Shown here one piece after another: positions 22,883-33,520 of a stretch of DNA of 64,000 bases. The notes beneath the pieces are model-generated. The model was given only the letters and a program-made list of their open reading frames with translations, was not told the origin of the DNA and did not search any database. Numbering within the stretch: the first letter of the stretch is position 1; every line of letters begins with the position of its first letter. Origin of the DNA: Cryptomeria japonica (taxonomy: Eukaryota; Streptophyta; Pinopsida; Cupressales; Cupressaceae); assembly GCF_030272615.1 (NCBI RefSeq), contig NC_081409.1, positions 651,344,468 to 651,408,467 on the forward strand, read 5' to 3'. The position numbers were made by a program, and so were the translations under genes.

Positions 22883-23474
22883 ATCTCCCCCTTTGGCATT
22901 GATGGCAACACTTAAAATTTTTTTGACATCTAAGTGTTTTAACAACAAAATTATGTCATAATCAAAATTACTCCCCCTAAGTATATACACTATTTCTTTT
23001 GTAGAAAATAAAAAGGAATACTACTCCCTTACAGAGATAAACATGAAAGTATACATAGCATGCATCAAAATTTTGAATACAAAATACTACTCCCCCAAAG
23101 TGGTAACATGAAAGTATACATGAAATGGTAACATTCACCAAAATTTTAAATACTACTCCCCCAAAGTGGTAACATGAAAGTATACATGAAATGGTAACAT
23201 TCACCAAAATTTTAAATACTACTCCCCCTTTGCCAACAATGACAAAGTAATGCAGAATAACCCCTGTTTCCTTATATATAAAAATAGAGTAAATGTTTAT
23301 GACAATAAGGAATAAAACTTATCAAAAACATATTTAAAGTCTTTCATAAAAGTTTTCATGGCCAATGACCATGACTCAAGTAATGAGGTAGCAACCTCAC
23401 TTACAGTCTGCATCTGGAATACCAGTTCTTCTATTGCATCAATGGTACTCATTTCATACGTGCAACCCCTAGAC
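22883..23474 (-). other. Element C internal remnant with 66-bp tandem repeat
   Basis: After the polypurine tract this holds several CTACTCCCCC words (reverse forms of purine-tract phrases). A 66-bp unit with CCCCCAAAGTGGTAACATG occurs twice (about 23088-23220). On the minus strand 23466-23297 is open (YEMSTIDAIEELVFQMQTVS), an alpha-helical stretch I do not recognise. Confidence 0.6.
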
Positions 23475-23831
23475 ATGATGTCCTTATAAAGGAATCTGAT
23501 TTCATGTCGGTCCAATAGGATTAGACTACAAGTTCCTAGGTTCAGTGCATCTAGACACATTTGGTAACACGGCACAAAATCACCGCCAAAGTGTTGGTGT
23601 ATGATAACTCCTCACAAAAATACCGGTTGGTAACTCATCACAGAGTAGTACCGGTTAATACAATATACCGATTTCCGGTTGTCAAAAAATGAAGACTGGA
23701 AAATGTTAACTACCACTTTGCTCCTTCGTACCGCTTGAGATCTTCGAACCGCTCGGGTCTTCAGTCAATCTGTGACCGGTAAACATCTTCTGCAAAATAC
23801 CGATAGTCTAAAGCATAGATGGACTACTCGC

Positions 23832-24110
23832 CGAAAACTCGATGAATTTCAAAAACTCACCGAGTTTTTGAGCCTGGCGAGTAGTTACCACTTCTACTCG
23901 CCAGAAAACTTGGCGAGTTTTTGTCAAAAACTCGGCAAGTCCGAGTTAAAAACTCGGCCGCCTGGGTCTCTTAGCCGAAAACGGCAAAACAGTAATGCAT
24001 TTTTTGTTTGCGAGTTTTCTGGCGAGTTTTTGTCAAAAACTTGGCAAGTCCGAGTTAAAAACTCGGCCGCCTGGGTCTCTTAGCCGAAAACGGCAAAACA
24101 TTAATTCATT
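23832..24110. repeat. Left subterminal CGAGT/ACTCG cluster with ~98-bp tandem duplication
   Basis: Many ACTCG or CGAGT words occur between 23828 and 24065. A block with CGAGTTTTCTGGCGAG-like sequence, AAAAACTCGGCCGCCTGGGT and CTCTTAGCCGAAAACGGC is present twice (about 23912-23995 and 24010-24100). Subterminal repeats of this type are the usual docking sites of hAT transposases. Confidence 0.8.
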
Positions 24111-24589
24111 TTTTGTTTTTTGATTGTGTTTTGGGCTGAGAAGGGGGAAGTGGACTTGTAGTGAGTTGCAAGGTGATTTGGAGTGATTTTTGAGTGATTC
24201 CAAGTGGATTTAAAGGGGATTTGAAGGGGATTTGAAGGGAAAATCAGATTTTTAGGTAAGTTTTTGCATTTTTTTTTCTATGCATTTTTAAAACAATTTG
24301 TTTATTTTTTGTTGCATTTAGATGGATTAGAAATGATTCCTAGGTAATCTAAATCATTTCTAAGTTATTTGCACAAGATTTAACACTAGATTTGACAAGT
24401 TTTGTTGAATTTTCACAATTTTTTTGAAGAATCTAGTTTTCAAAAAAAAAATCAAACACTACTTTTTTTGAAAAAAAACTTTGAATGATGTCTAAATTTA
24501 TTTAAACTAATGTAGATAGTTTGCTAAATTGTTTAACAAAAATGTTAATTTTTTTTTTCACTTTGTGTAGGTTAAGTAAGCATTAATCA

Positions 24590-27487
24590 TGGCAAGGGAG
24601 CAATGACCACTAGATCCATGCCCATCTGGATATATAGGCACCCGTCCTAGAGGTGCTAGAGATGGGGCATGGAGGTATGCCTATGAGGGACCCGATCCTG
24701 GGTCAGTTATATGCATAAAATGTGAGAAAATACTTCATGGGGGCATCAATCGCCTCAAATACCACCTTGCAGGGATTAGATAGGCATGATGCTAGAGCAT
24801 GCCCTGGGACCAATGAAGAAATAAAAAGACAAATGAATGCCCTACTTGCAGCTGGGGAAGAGAAAAAATTGCAAAAGGAGAGGGCAAAGCTAGCCATGAG
24901 ATCAGCCATAGCTGAATCTCAAGGTGTTTCTATTGACCTTGAAGAGGAACAAGAAGCACTTGAGGGCATAGTGGGCTCTCGGTGTGGCACACGTATCCGC
25001 AAACCCACCATCACCTCGCCCGTTGCTTTTGCTTCCTCTAGTAGAGTACCTGACACTGTTCCACTTCCATCACCACGAGTAGGGTCCATAGGTGATTATT
25101 TTGTGCCTAGGAACACACCTGGAGCACAACCATCATTAGAGGCCACTGGATGGAATAAGGAGGTACATGAGAAAACTGACATTGCAGTAGCTGATTTTTG
25201 GTACTTCAACAACATTGCATTCAATGTGGCGGAGAATGCTTATTGGCTGAATTTGGTGACTGCTATGATAGTTTCAGGAAAGGGGTACAAGGCCCCTTCT
25301 TGCAAGGATTTGAGTGGGAGGTTAGTAAATTACTATGTAGTCCACTTGATTTCATTTTTAATTATTTTTTAGATTTCTTGTTTATTAAATCAAAATTGTG
25401 TAGTAAGACCTAATTTCACTTTGCACTTATAGGTTGCTCACAATGGCAGTTGGTAGGGCAAGAGAAGTGATGGAGGATCAAAAAATTGAATGGGCAAATT
25501 ATGGCTGCACCATTCTTTCTGATGGGTGGACAGATGGCAAGAACCACACCATCATCAATTTTTTGGTTGCTTGCAAGGAGAATGTAGTATTCTTGAAATC
25601 TGTTGATACCTCCAACAAGGTGAAAAATGCAGAAACATTGGCTTGACTGTTGGAGCATGTCATCATGGAGGTGGGGGTAGAGAATGTGGTGCAAATCATC
25701 ACAGATAATGCAGCAGCCTATGTGTTAGCAGGTAGAATCCTTTTAAATTATCACCTTTAGGCATTAGCAATATTTTCATTTGTTGTGGCTTTGTTTTACT
25801 TGGGTGCATATTTCTTAAGAATAAATTCTTCTTTTGCAGGAAGAATCCTCCAAGAGAGGCACCCCACTCTTTTTTGGACACCTTGTGCAGCACATGTCCT
25901 TGACCTTCTCTTGAAGGACATAGGAAAACTTGAGTGGGTGACTCCAGTTGTGGAAGATGCAAGGAGGATCACCAAATATATTTACAATCACCCTTGGGTC
26001 CTACATTTGATGGGACAACACACCCAAGGGAAAGATTTGGTGAGAGCTGGTGTCACAAGGTTTGCAACGATATTCTTGACGTTGCAAAGCCTTCTTGCTG
26101 CATTGACTTCTTTGAAACAAATGCTTGTGAGTGGAGAATGGCTTAACTCACCTTATTCAAAGAAGCCTAAAGGAGAGGCTGTAGCATGCATAGTCTTCGA
26201 CAGCCAATTTGCACAAAGGGCTACAGAGATTGTGAAGGTTGTTACTTTAAAACTTTAATTTTTAAATTTTAGTTATTCTTGATTCAAGTTTCTCATTACT
26301 AATTTGTAACTTCATTATTTAAATTTTAATCTTTTTGTAATTTGTATTTTTCAATTGTAGGTGTCAAAGCCCTTGGTTCGAGTTCTTTGCTTGGTGGATG
26401 GTAATAAAACCCCAATGGGATATCTTTATGAGGCCATGGATAGGGCCAAGGAGTCTATCAAAAATTACTACAAGGGGGATAGGCTCAAATTTGATCCCAT
26501 TTGGGAAATTGTCGATAGGAGGTGGAACAATCAGCTCCACCAACCCATTCATGCAGCAAGGTACTTCCTCAACCCTCGTTTTAGGTTTGGGGGTTCTTAC
26601 TCAGATTCGAATGGAGAAGTCATGGAGGGCCTTAGTATAGGCATTGAGAGGATGGTACCTGATGTTGAGGAGAGAGACCTCATTGTGAGTGAGCTCCAAA
26701 ATTATGAGGGAGGAAGGGGTAAGCTATTCTCTTTAGAGCTGGCTAGGAGAGGAAGAACCACTCAAACCCCAGGTATAACATTTGCCATTTAGATTTTGGG
26801 ATCTAAAGACTAAAATGATTGATAAATTATGTTTTCTCTTTTCTCTTTGCTTTCTAACTTTTCTATTTTATTTATTTTGCAGATGCTTGGTGGCAAAATT
26901 GGGGTGGAAACACCCCACATCTCAAGAAATTTGCCCTTAGTGTCTTATGTTAGCCTTGCAGTTCATCCAATTGTGAGCGCAATTGGAGCTTGTTTGAAGC
27001 AATCCACACGAAGAAGAGGAGCAAGTTAGCGTAGAAACGGCTCAATGACCTTGTCTACGTGCAATATAATTTTCGATTGCGCGTAAAGAAGGTAGAGGAA
27101 CTACAAGATGGTCCAATTGACTTGGATGATATAGATCCTTACAGTGATTGGACATCACAGGAGCAGCCTCCATTGTTTTCCGACACTGACATCACTGATT
27201 TGGAGAGGCAGGCTATGGAGGAGGGGGGTGGATTTGGTTTCAGGCTGGATGACATTGAGGAGGATGAGGATGAGGAGGAGGATGAGGATGAGGATTCATA
27301 GCTAGTGCCAGAGGTAGGTGGAGACATAGCTTCATCCAAGATGGAGGATGAGTCTCAATCAACCATACCGAGCGAGGAGGCACAGTCACGCCCAGTCCCA
27401 CAATAGACTTATGCGACGAAATAGTCTAGACCCTCTAGTTCTACCTCTCCCCATGTTTTTGCTAGAGCTGGGAAGAGGAAGTTGTAA
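24590..27487 (+). pseudogene. hAT transposase (BED-DUF659-hAT_C), five exons, broken
   Basis: Cut-and-paste transposase. Likely ATG 24590 (MAREQ then a stop). BED finger CIKCEKILHGGINRLKYHLA (about 24710-24770), followed by a one-base shift. DUF659/RNase H-like core from 25433: TILSDGWTDGKNHT and ITDNAAAY (two catalytic aspartates plausible). hAT dimerisation end: PCSSSNCERNWSLFEAIHTK (about 26956-27015) with an in-frame TAG just before it. Introns with GT-AG ends, each restoring frame: 25321-25432, 25732-25839, 26238-26360 and 26773-26882. The acidic tail DDIEEDEDEEEDEDEDS ends at 27299; coding-like sequence runs on to a basic AGKRKL at 27487 with three further stops. Product length fits the family (about 750 residues). 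Confidence 0.88.
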
Positions 27488-27719
27488 TTGTAATTTGTAA
27501 TGATGTATTTATTTTTGTTTTTACAAAAACTATTTAGTAATTTACTATTTTGCTTCTAGGTTTCCAGCCATCAACATTCCTCATGAGGATGCGATTTTGT
27601 AGACACTTTGCATTTAAATATATGTAGAATCAGCTTGTTTCTTTTGTGTTATCATTTATTGACTCATTGGATGCATCTTCTCATTAAATTTTGTAAAAAA
27701 AATGCATTTTTTTACTAAG

Positions 27720-27832
27720 TTTAAGCGTGTTTTTAAGTTGCTGAGTTTTTCACCGAGTTTTTTCGAGTTTTTCCCGAGTTTTTTTCCCAGGGGCTTGGCG
27801 AGTCGAGCTGAGTCGCGAGTAGTTCAACTATG
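27720..27832. repeat. Right subterminal CGAGT cluster of the hAT element
   Basis: CGAGT or GAGTTTTT words at 27743, 27754, 27765, 27776 and around 27800-27820 lead into the right TIR. The words mirror those of the left end. Confidence 0.75.
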
Positions 27833-27840
27833 GTATAAAG

Positions 27841-27945
27841 ACTATATACAATACCGGTTGGAACAATTACCGGTTGAGTATAACTCAGACATCAAGAAAG
27901 TGTGTGTCCATCAATGACAATCAAAACATCATCAAAATGCCAACA
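27841..27945 (-). repeat. Right LTR of element C, second part
   Basis: Continues the LTR broken by the hAT element: ACTATATACAATACCGG, AATTACCGGTTGAGTATAAC, terminal ATGCCAACA. The sequence equals 22777-22882 of the left LTR except for scattered changes. Confidence 0.85.
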
Positions 27946-27964
27946 GCGTAGATATTTCATTTCT
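27946..27964 (+). pseudogene. copia B scrap between two insertions
   Basis: gcgtagatatttcatttct. Its gcgta is the target duplication of element C. Joined after ..TTC at 21770 it supplies the residues LDISF in frame, the expected start of the segment after RT. The last five bases tttct are the left target duplication of the gypsy element. Confidence 0.7.
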
Positions 27965-29941
27965 TGGTGCAATCATGGATGGAAGGTCTGGAAGAGGATT
28001 GACCAACTGTGCAACATAGAATCAACACAACAAAACACTCAGTAAGAAAAAAGATTAATATATTTATTATCAACAACATCTATTACATCATATGCATTGG
28101 TATCCAAAATAACAATGGGCTGACAGGCGTACAAATTTACATAGGGCACATTGGCCTGGTAATAGTCCCACAGATTGGTGAAACTAAATTCAAAATGTGG
28201 ATGGTATATTCTTATGAATCTAACTATTGATCTCTGAACTACCTTTGAATGACTACAAGATGTTATTATATATACTTTATAAGTTCCGAAAAAGATTTGC
28301 GTTGACCTCAAAGGTCTCAAACTCAAAAAACGATGAAATATGTAGGTCGACCTCAAAATACATTGCGGAAGGAGAAAATGTTAGACAATTCAAATAACCG
28401 GAAGACAACTGAGAGGGGGGGCAGGGTGAATCAATTGTCACTAGATTACCGGAACCTTAAGCAATTTAAACTTTAATACCGGAACCCAAAAGATCAATAC
28501 CGGAATGCATAAACCAAATACCGAAATAGAAGATAAACCAATTAAGCATAAGCAATAATCAGAGAATAAATACCATCCACATGACACCAAGATTTATATG
28601 TAGAAAACCTGGTAAAGGGAAAAGCCACGGTGGGAAGCCTACCCACAATTAGATAATACTTCTGCAGTATGTGAATTACAAATGAGGGGCTTGCACTTGC
28701 TGGAAGGTCACCAGCCTAAAGCGCACTACTCATCACAAATGGAGTCTCATTGACTACAATCTAGAAGACGGAATGAACTGCAAAGATAGCATCTCCTATG
28801 CTGGAGTACAGTTCTGATTAAGCTCAATATCGAATAACTAAATCCTCTTACATAAACCCAACTCGATCACCAATGATCGACGAAATCCTCTACTTGAATG
28901 ATTATTACATTATTTGCTCCTTACATATTCGTATCCCATGCCCTATATGATCTACAATGAGATCTTACATCATATATATACAAACCCTCGACCATAAACA
29001 ATAAGGTCGGCCACCTGACAATAAAATAATTACATAATTACAAAACATGTCGGCCTGAGACAAAAAAAATAATATCCAATCCATAAGATATCTTGGAAAC
29101 ACATTGAGAGGTCCAATCCACACGTTACATTAAGCCGGTCCATAATCTAGACAATACCGGGACCCAATTTAGGTCCATACACGCCAAAGCAATAATCTCA
29201 ATCAACTAAGTCTTGAACATGATCACCATCAGCATCCTAAATCTCCACCAGAAGCCGCACCAACACCACTTATGCATATTATCAAAAATCTTCATCAAAG
29301 CTCTACCGGTGAAACCCTTGCTAGAACTACAAACCAAGCTTACTAGCAATCAGGATAGCATATGACCACCAGATCAAAACCAATTGACTGAACATGAATC
29401 TGAGTAGCATGAATAAGCCAATTCTATAACGCAAACATATCGGAGCATACCGGATCATGCTGGATTCAATCCAACCAGAAACCAAACAACCTATCGAGAC
29501 CATAAGGGTGCCGGTAAAACATCCAAAACAGCTAGTGTTGACATAAATGATAAAACATCAAGGCAACACATAATCAATTCCTCCAAATGACCAACAGAAA
29601 ATAGAATGCGGACCATAGGAAAGATTTCCCTTAGGTCCCAATATCTCAAATGATGCTCCAATTAGATCTTCACGCAATAGGAAGGGCCCGTAAGTGAATT
29701 GACACTACAGATAGAATGTTCTGGAAAATGAATGAGCTTTCGAATATTATAACTTGATGAAAATCAAAAGATCTTTGGATATGATGTAGATGACCATGTC
29801 TAGAGTGTGAATCCAAATCTATAAGGATCTAGTCTAATTCAAAGAAAATACCAAGGCAACAACAAATTGAAATGTAAGAAAGGAAATGTTTTTGGTTAAT
29901 GCTGGATTGCTCAGTAACCAGGGTTGTTATCGTATTAGACA
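27965..29941 (-). repeat. Gypsy left (3') LTR, interrupted
   Basis: Homologous to 38387-39131: shared AACTGTGCAA-ATAGA, TTGGCCTGRT-ATAGTCCCACA, GAATCTAACTATTGATCTCTG, TGTAGGTCGACCTCAAAAT, then after the solo LTR GAATGCGGACCA-AGGAAAG, AATGTTCTGG-AAAT-AATGAG and GAAAGGAAAT-TTTTTGGTT. It ends near TATTAGACA (29941). Divergence from the right LTR is high, roughly 15-20 percent by eye, so the insertion is old. Confidence 0.8.
28379..29596 (-). mobile_element. Solo LTR, copia D family, in gypsy LTR
   Basis: 1,218 bp, plus-strand ends TGTTAGACAATTC and GACCAACA, flanked by perfect 5-bp duplications gaaaa (28374-28378) and gaaaa (29597-29601). It carries GAGAGGGGGGGCAGGGTGAA (28411-28430), the AAAAGCCACGGTGGGAAG box (28620-28637), hairpin TCGATCACCAATGATCGA (28863-28880), hairpin GATCTACAATGAGATC (28949-28964) and TATATATAC. 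It is the best-bounded LTR in the window. Confidence 0.92.
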
Positions 29942-31180
29942 CCCAAAGTTAGAAGGAAAGTGAGCGTCTCATTTAGTTGGGACTAGAGGAAAACCAAGGC
30001 AATCTATACCAACTTGATAAATCCATGTTGAATCTTACATCGGTTTTTCTTTCCACTTGACCAAATAATCTTGATATTTCTTGTTCGTAATGCTCTTTCC
30101 GATTTTGCTACCCAAAATTCGCCCAATCTATTCTTGTGGTTGAGGTGGTAACTGATCCTCCAAACAAACCTCATTGATACTAGCATCTAATTGTCTTTGA
30201 TGATACTCATAGATATTTACAATATTGAAATTAGGTGATATACCCAATGTCTCCAGTAACTCCACTTCATATTCATTTCTAGAATCAAACTTCCTAAGAA
30301 TCTTACATGGTCCATACTCCCTTATCTTCCACTTGTTATATTTTCCAGATGTAAATCTCTCCTTTTTGAGATACATCAGGACTTAATCTCTAATAGAAAA
30401 CTCTTTATGTCTCCTCTTTTCATTTGCATGCTCCTTTTACTTATTGTTCATGTCCTCCAAATGTTTTGGATCTTCTTATGCACTATCTCTATGTACCCTA
30501 CAAATTCTTCTACTTTTGCGCTCCTCATTTTCTCCATATTGATGTCTCTAACTTTTGCAACTTCTTTAGGATGCGCTCTAGTCATAACCTCAAATGGTGT
30601 CTTCCCTATACTTCAGTTTATTGAATTGTTGTATTCAAACTCTGCTTGTGGTAGAACTATATCCCAATTTCCTGCTTTATCTCATACTACACATCTTAAC
30701 AAGTTACCAAAACTATCCAATGAATTTGTGGATGATATGCTGAATCGAATTTCAAGTCTGTCTTCATCTTTTTTCATAAGATTCTCCAAAAGTATCCAAT
30801 GAATTTGGTATCCTGATTTGAAATTATGCTCTTTGGTAATCCATCTAATCTAACAATGTCCTTGAAAAATAGGTCTGCAACATATACTGCATTATTGGTC
30901 TTCTTACAAGGAATGAAATGTGTCATTTTAGAAAATCTGTCTACTATTACCATTAATGAATCATGTCCTCTTTGTGCTCTTGACAACCTCAATATGAAAT
31001 CCATGATAATGTCTTCCCAAGGTCTTTCTGGTACTATCAAAGGTTTGTATAATTTGGTATATTGACTACTTCCTTTTGCAACTTGATAATGTTTGCAACT
31101 TTGAACATACTTCTCGATAACTTTATACATCTTAGGCCAAAAATAGTGCTCATTCAACAAAGCAAGTGTCTTATCAACCC
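29942..31180 (-). pseudogene. Gypsy integrase and C-terminal module
   Basis: On the minus strand 31160-30774 encodes the H2C2 zinc region and core: HYFWPKMYKVIEKYVQSCKH with the last zinc cysteine replaced by tyrosine (CKHYQ), then WEDIIMDFILRL (first catalytic D), RFSKMTHFIPCKKTN and IISNQDTKF (second D). Further reading (30773-30550, shifted) gives YHPQ and QAEFEYNNSIN; the catalytic glutamate is not visible. 30376-30128 encodes a C-terminal module of the GPY/F type (KWKIREYGPCKILRKF, ISPNFNIVNIYEYHQRQ). No chromodomain is recognised. 29942-30127 is untranslated and has no clear polypurine tract. Confidence 0.78.
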
Positions 31181-32494
31181 CAAAATGTCCTGCTAAACCT
31201 CCACTATGCTTTTACTTGATCAGGTTCTCTCTCATTTAACTCCTTAGAATGTACAACTCCTTTCCCTTAAATAACATCTCTTTTGGACTGAAGTAATACA
31301 ACCAGTAGCTTCTATCGATCATTACTAGTTCCTTACATGCCTTCTACACTTCTACAAAATCATAGTCACCTTCATATAAATGTTTAAGTTCTTCAAAACC
31401 CAATACGTCCACTCTCATTTATGCTAGAAGGTTCCTCCTTCGGGTCAATGGATCTGTAACTTTGTTTGATTTACCACTTCTATGCTTCAACATAAATGAG
31501 TAACTCTACAAGAACTCAAGCCATCTCATATGTCTATGATTCAACTTGTTTTGACTATTCAAATATTACAAATCTTGGTGATCGATATACAACACAAATT
31601 CCTTTGGCAGCAAGTAATGTCTCCACTTCTTCAAGGCTTGAACTATGACATAGAATTGTTGATCATATACTGAATATATTTTCCTAGCATCCTTTAACTT
31701 CTCACTAAATATTCTACTAGTCTTGCTTCTTGACTCAATACTGCTCCTATCACATTTTCACTAGTATCACAATCAACGTGAAATACTTCGTTAAAATCGG
31801 GCAAAGCTAACACCAGTTGATTTGTCACTTTTTTGTTTCAACAACTCAAAGCTTATTTGTGCTTCAAATATCCACTTGAAGTCCTTATCTCCTCTCATCA
31901 TCTCAGTCATAGGTGTGCAAATACTGCTATTATTTCTGATGAACTTCCTATTGAAAGTAGCCAACCCATGGAAAGATCTCACCTCTCCAGCATTTAGTGT
32001 AGGCCATTTAACAATTTCTCTAACCTTGTCCCGATCCATCTTTAATCCCTCTGCAAAAATGAAAAATCCCAAATATGGTCCCTCATTTGTCTTAAATGAA
32101 GTCTTCCATTCATCTTCCTTTTCGATTTTGATCTGATGTTTTCCACTATTCAAGTCAATCTTGGTGAAATACTTTGCTCCACTTGGACAATCCATAATGT
32201 CATCCGTCCTTGGCAATGGGAATCTATACTTCACAATGATCTTATTGATTGCTCTCGAATTAGTACACATCCTCCATTCTCCATCTTTCTTAGGTGCACT
32301 TGCACAATAGGTAGCAGACATGGGCTTAATCTTTCTCTAATCAATCCTTTCTTCTGTAGTTCTCCTTCTTGTCTATTCAACTCTATATTTTCTGTTGGTG
32401 TCATTCTATGTGCTGCTTTGTTAGGCAAACTAGCTCCTCGTATGAGATGTATATGATGACTGATACGTTGGACTGGTGGTAATCTATTTGGCAT
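31181..32494 (-). pseudogene. Gypsy reverse transcriptase and RNase H, catalytic segment lost
   Basis: Minus strand. 32494-32310 gives the RT entry (SLPNKAAHRMTP, LQKKGLIRERLSPC). 32321-31791 gives KKDGEWRMC, AINKIIVKYRFPLPRTDDI, FTKIDLNSGKHQIKI and WKTSFKTNEG, then jumps straight to YLGFFIFAEGLKMD. About 60-65 residues that normally lie between these, including the catalytic YxDD box, are missing. The connection continues with VRSFHGLATFNRKF. RNase H-like sequence follows at about 31750-31440 (VYDQQFYVIVQALKKWRHYL, VLYIDHQ, HRHMRWLEFL) with stops and shifts. Confidence 0.82.
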
Positions 32495-32575
32495 ATTCTT
32501 TGATTATCATTGTATTCTGTCAACAAGTCTGTTATCTCTCTCTAGAGTGGTTCATCTTGTCTTCCGATATAGCTC

Positions 32576-33030
32576 TTAGCTTCTAGATTTTCCGACCTTT
32601 GGAATCAATGCAAAACACATGTTTTCATGTCTTAGACTTCCTAAGAATTTTCTTGCATCGATCAAATAAATCTTGGTGTTACTACACGCTTCACTGTTCT
32701 CTTCTTCCTCCTCCAAAGGTATCAATGCATGCCTCTTGCCATTAGATGTCACAATGTAGGTGATTCTTCTTCCATCATGAATTATCTTTCTATGATATTG
32801 CCATGGTCTCCCCAACAACAGATATACATCCATGGGCATAATATCACACAGTACTTTATCATGATAAGATCCAATATGAAATTTTACCCAACATTGTTCA
32901 CTTAGCAGTACTCTGTATTCATCTTGAATCCATGCTATCTTATAGGGTCTTGGATGCTTCATTATCTTCAAATTCAGCTTGATCAACATATCCATTCAAA
33001 TTAAGTTGTCTATACTACCACTATCAACAA
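32576..33030 (-). pseudogene. Gypsy aspartic protease region
   Basis: Minus-strand frame with VDSGSIDNLI (DSG codons at 33025-33017 intact), a stop, then LKIMKHPRPYKIAWIQDEY, VLLSEQCWVKFHIGSYHDK, VLCDIMPMDVYLLLGRPWQY and RKIIHDGRRITY. The C-terminal GRPW and the DSG active site are conserved in retropepsins of plant Ty3/gypsy elements. One stop lies eight residues after the active site. The domain sits directly upstream of RT, as expected. Confidence 0.78.
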
Positions 33031-33364
33031 TGACTTTGCAACATTTACCTCCAAACTTGCATCTAGTCTTGAATAGACTCTTCCTTTGTGGTGACTCCTT
33101 AGTGTTCTCTTCTAGCAATAAAGGTCTCCTCATCACCAATGATTCCCCTTTCTTTGGTTTGCAAACCGAATTAGGTAATCTAATAGGTCCCTCTTCTACA
33201 TAGGCTGCTCCAGCATTATTTTCAGTTCTCTTACGGTACTCCCTTAATGGCAGTCAAATACTCAATGTCCTTCACCGGGATACTTAAAACAGGTTCCTTT
33301 GAACGGTTTGTTCTCAAATCTACCCCAATCTCTTTGATATCCATCATTGCAAACTGAATTGTAG
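33031..33364 (-). pseudogene. Gypsy gag C-terminus with zinc knuckle
   Basis: Minus strand 33364-33240 reads SYNSVCNDGYQRDWGRF, NKPFKGTCFKYPGEGH, stop, VFDC. This is a CCHC knuckle whose second cysteine is tyrosine and which is cut by a stop. The N-terminal part of gag lies at 37369-38330, separated by an inserted LTR element. Confidence 0.65.
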
Positions 33365-33520
33365 CTCTTGGCAACAACAATAAGAGAAAACTTAAGGGGG
33401 GTGGTGAATCAGTTTTCTACCGGAACTACAAACTCAACCACAAATACAAATCTGATAAACTGCAGCAATAACAAAGATAAACAAATTGATAAGACACCAC
33501 ACAACACCAAGATTTGTCAC

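Larger units (their letters stand above)
23814..27832 (+). mobile_element. hAT DNA transposon, 4,019 bp, structurally complete
   Basis: Terminal inverted repeats: CATAGATGGACTACTCGC at 23814-23831 and, on the other strand from 27832, CATAGTTGAACTACTCGC (16 of 18 equal). The 8-bp target duplication is gtctaaag (23806-23813) and gtataaag (27833-27840), 7 of 8 equal. TIR plus 8-bp TSD plus BED, DUF659 and hAT C-terminal domains define the hAT superfamily. The insertion splits the right LTR of element C, whose sequence continues on both sides. Both ends are rich in the 5-mer CGAGT/ACTCG. Stops and a frameshift in the transposase show it is no longer autonomous. Confidence 0.93.
21775..27945 (-). 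mobile_element. LTR element C (minus strand, D-related), internally deleted
   Basis: Reverse-orientation element whose plus-strand ends are TGATGAATAC (21775) and TGCCAACA (27945). The flanking 5-mers gccta (21770-21774) and gcgta (27946-27950) are a 4/5 target-site duplication. Order: 3' LTR 21775-22882, polypurine tract (reverse form atctccccctttg, 22883-22895), short internal region to 23474, then a 5' LTR portion 23475-23813 plus 27841-27945 split by the hAT element. Internal sequence is only about 590 bp and has no pol, and the right LTR lacks about 660 bp at its left end. It is therefore a deletion derivative that would have needed proteins from a relative. Confidence 0.78.

Noticed and set aside
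27139-27339. Serine-rich minus-strand frame
   Set aside because: Antisense shadow of the acidic tail of the hAT transposase.
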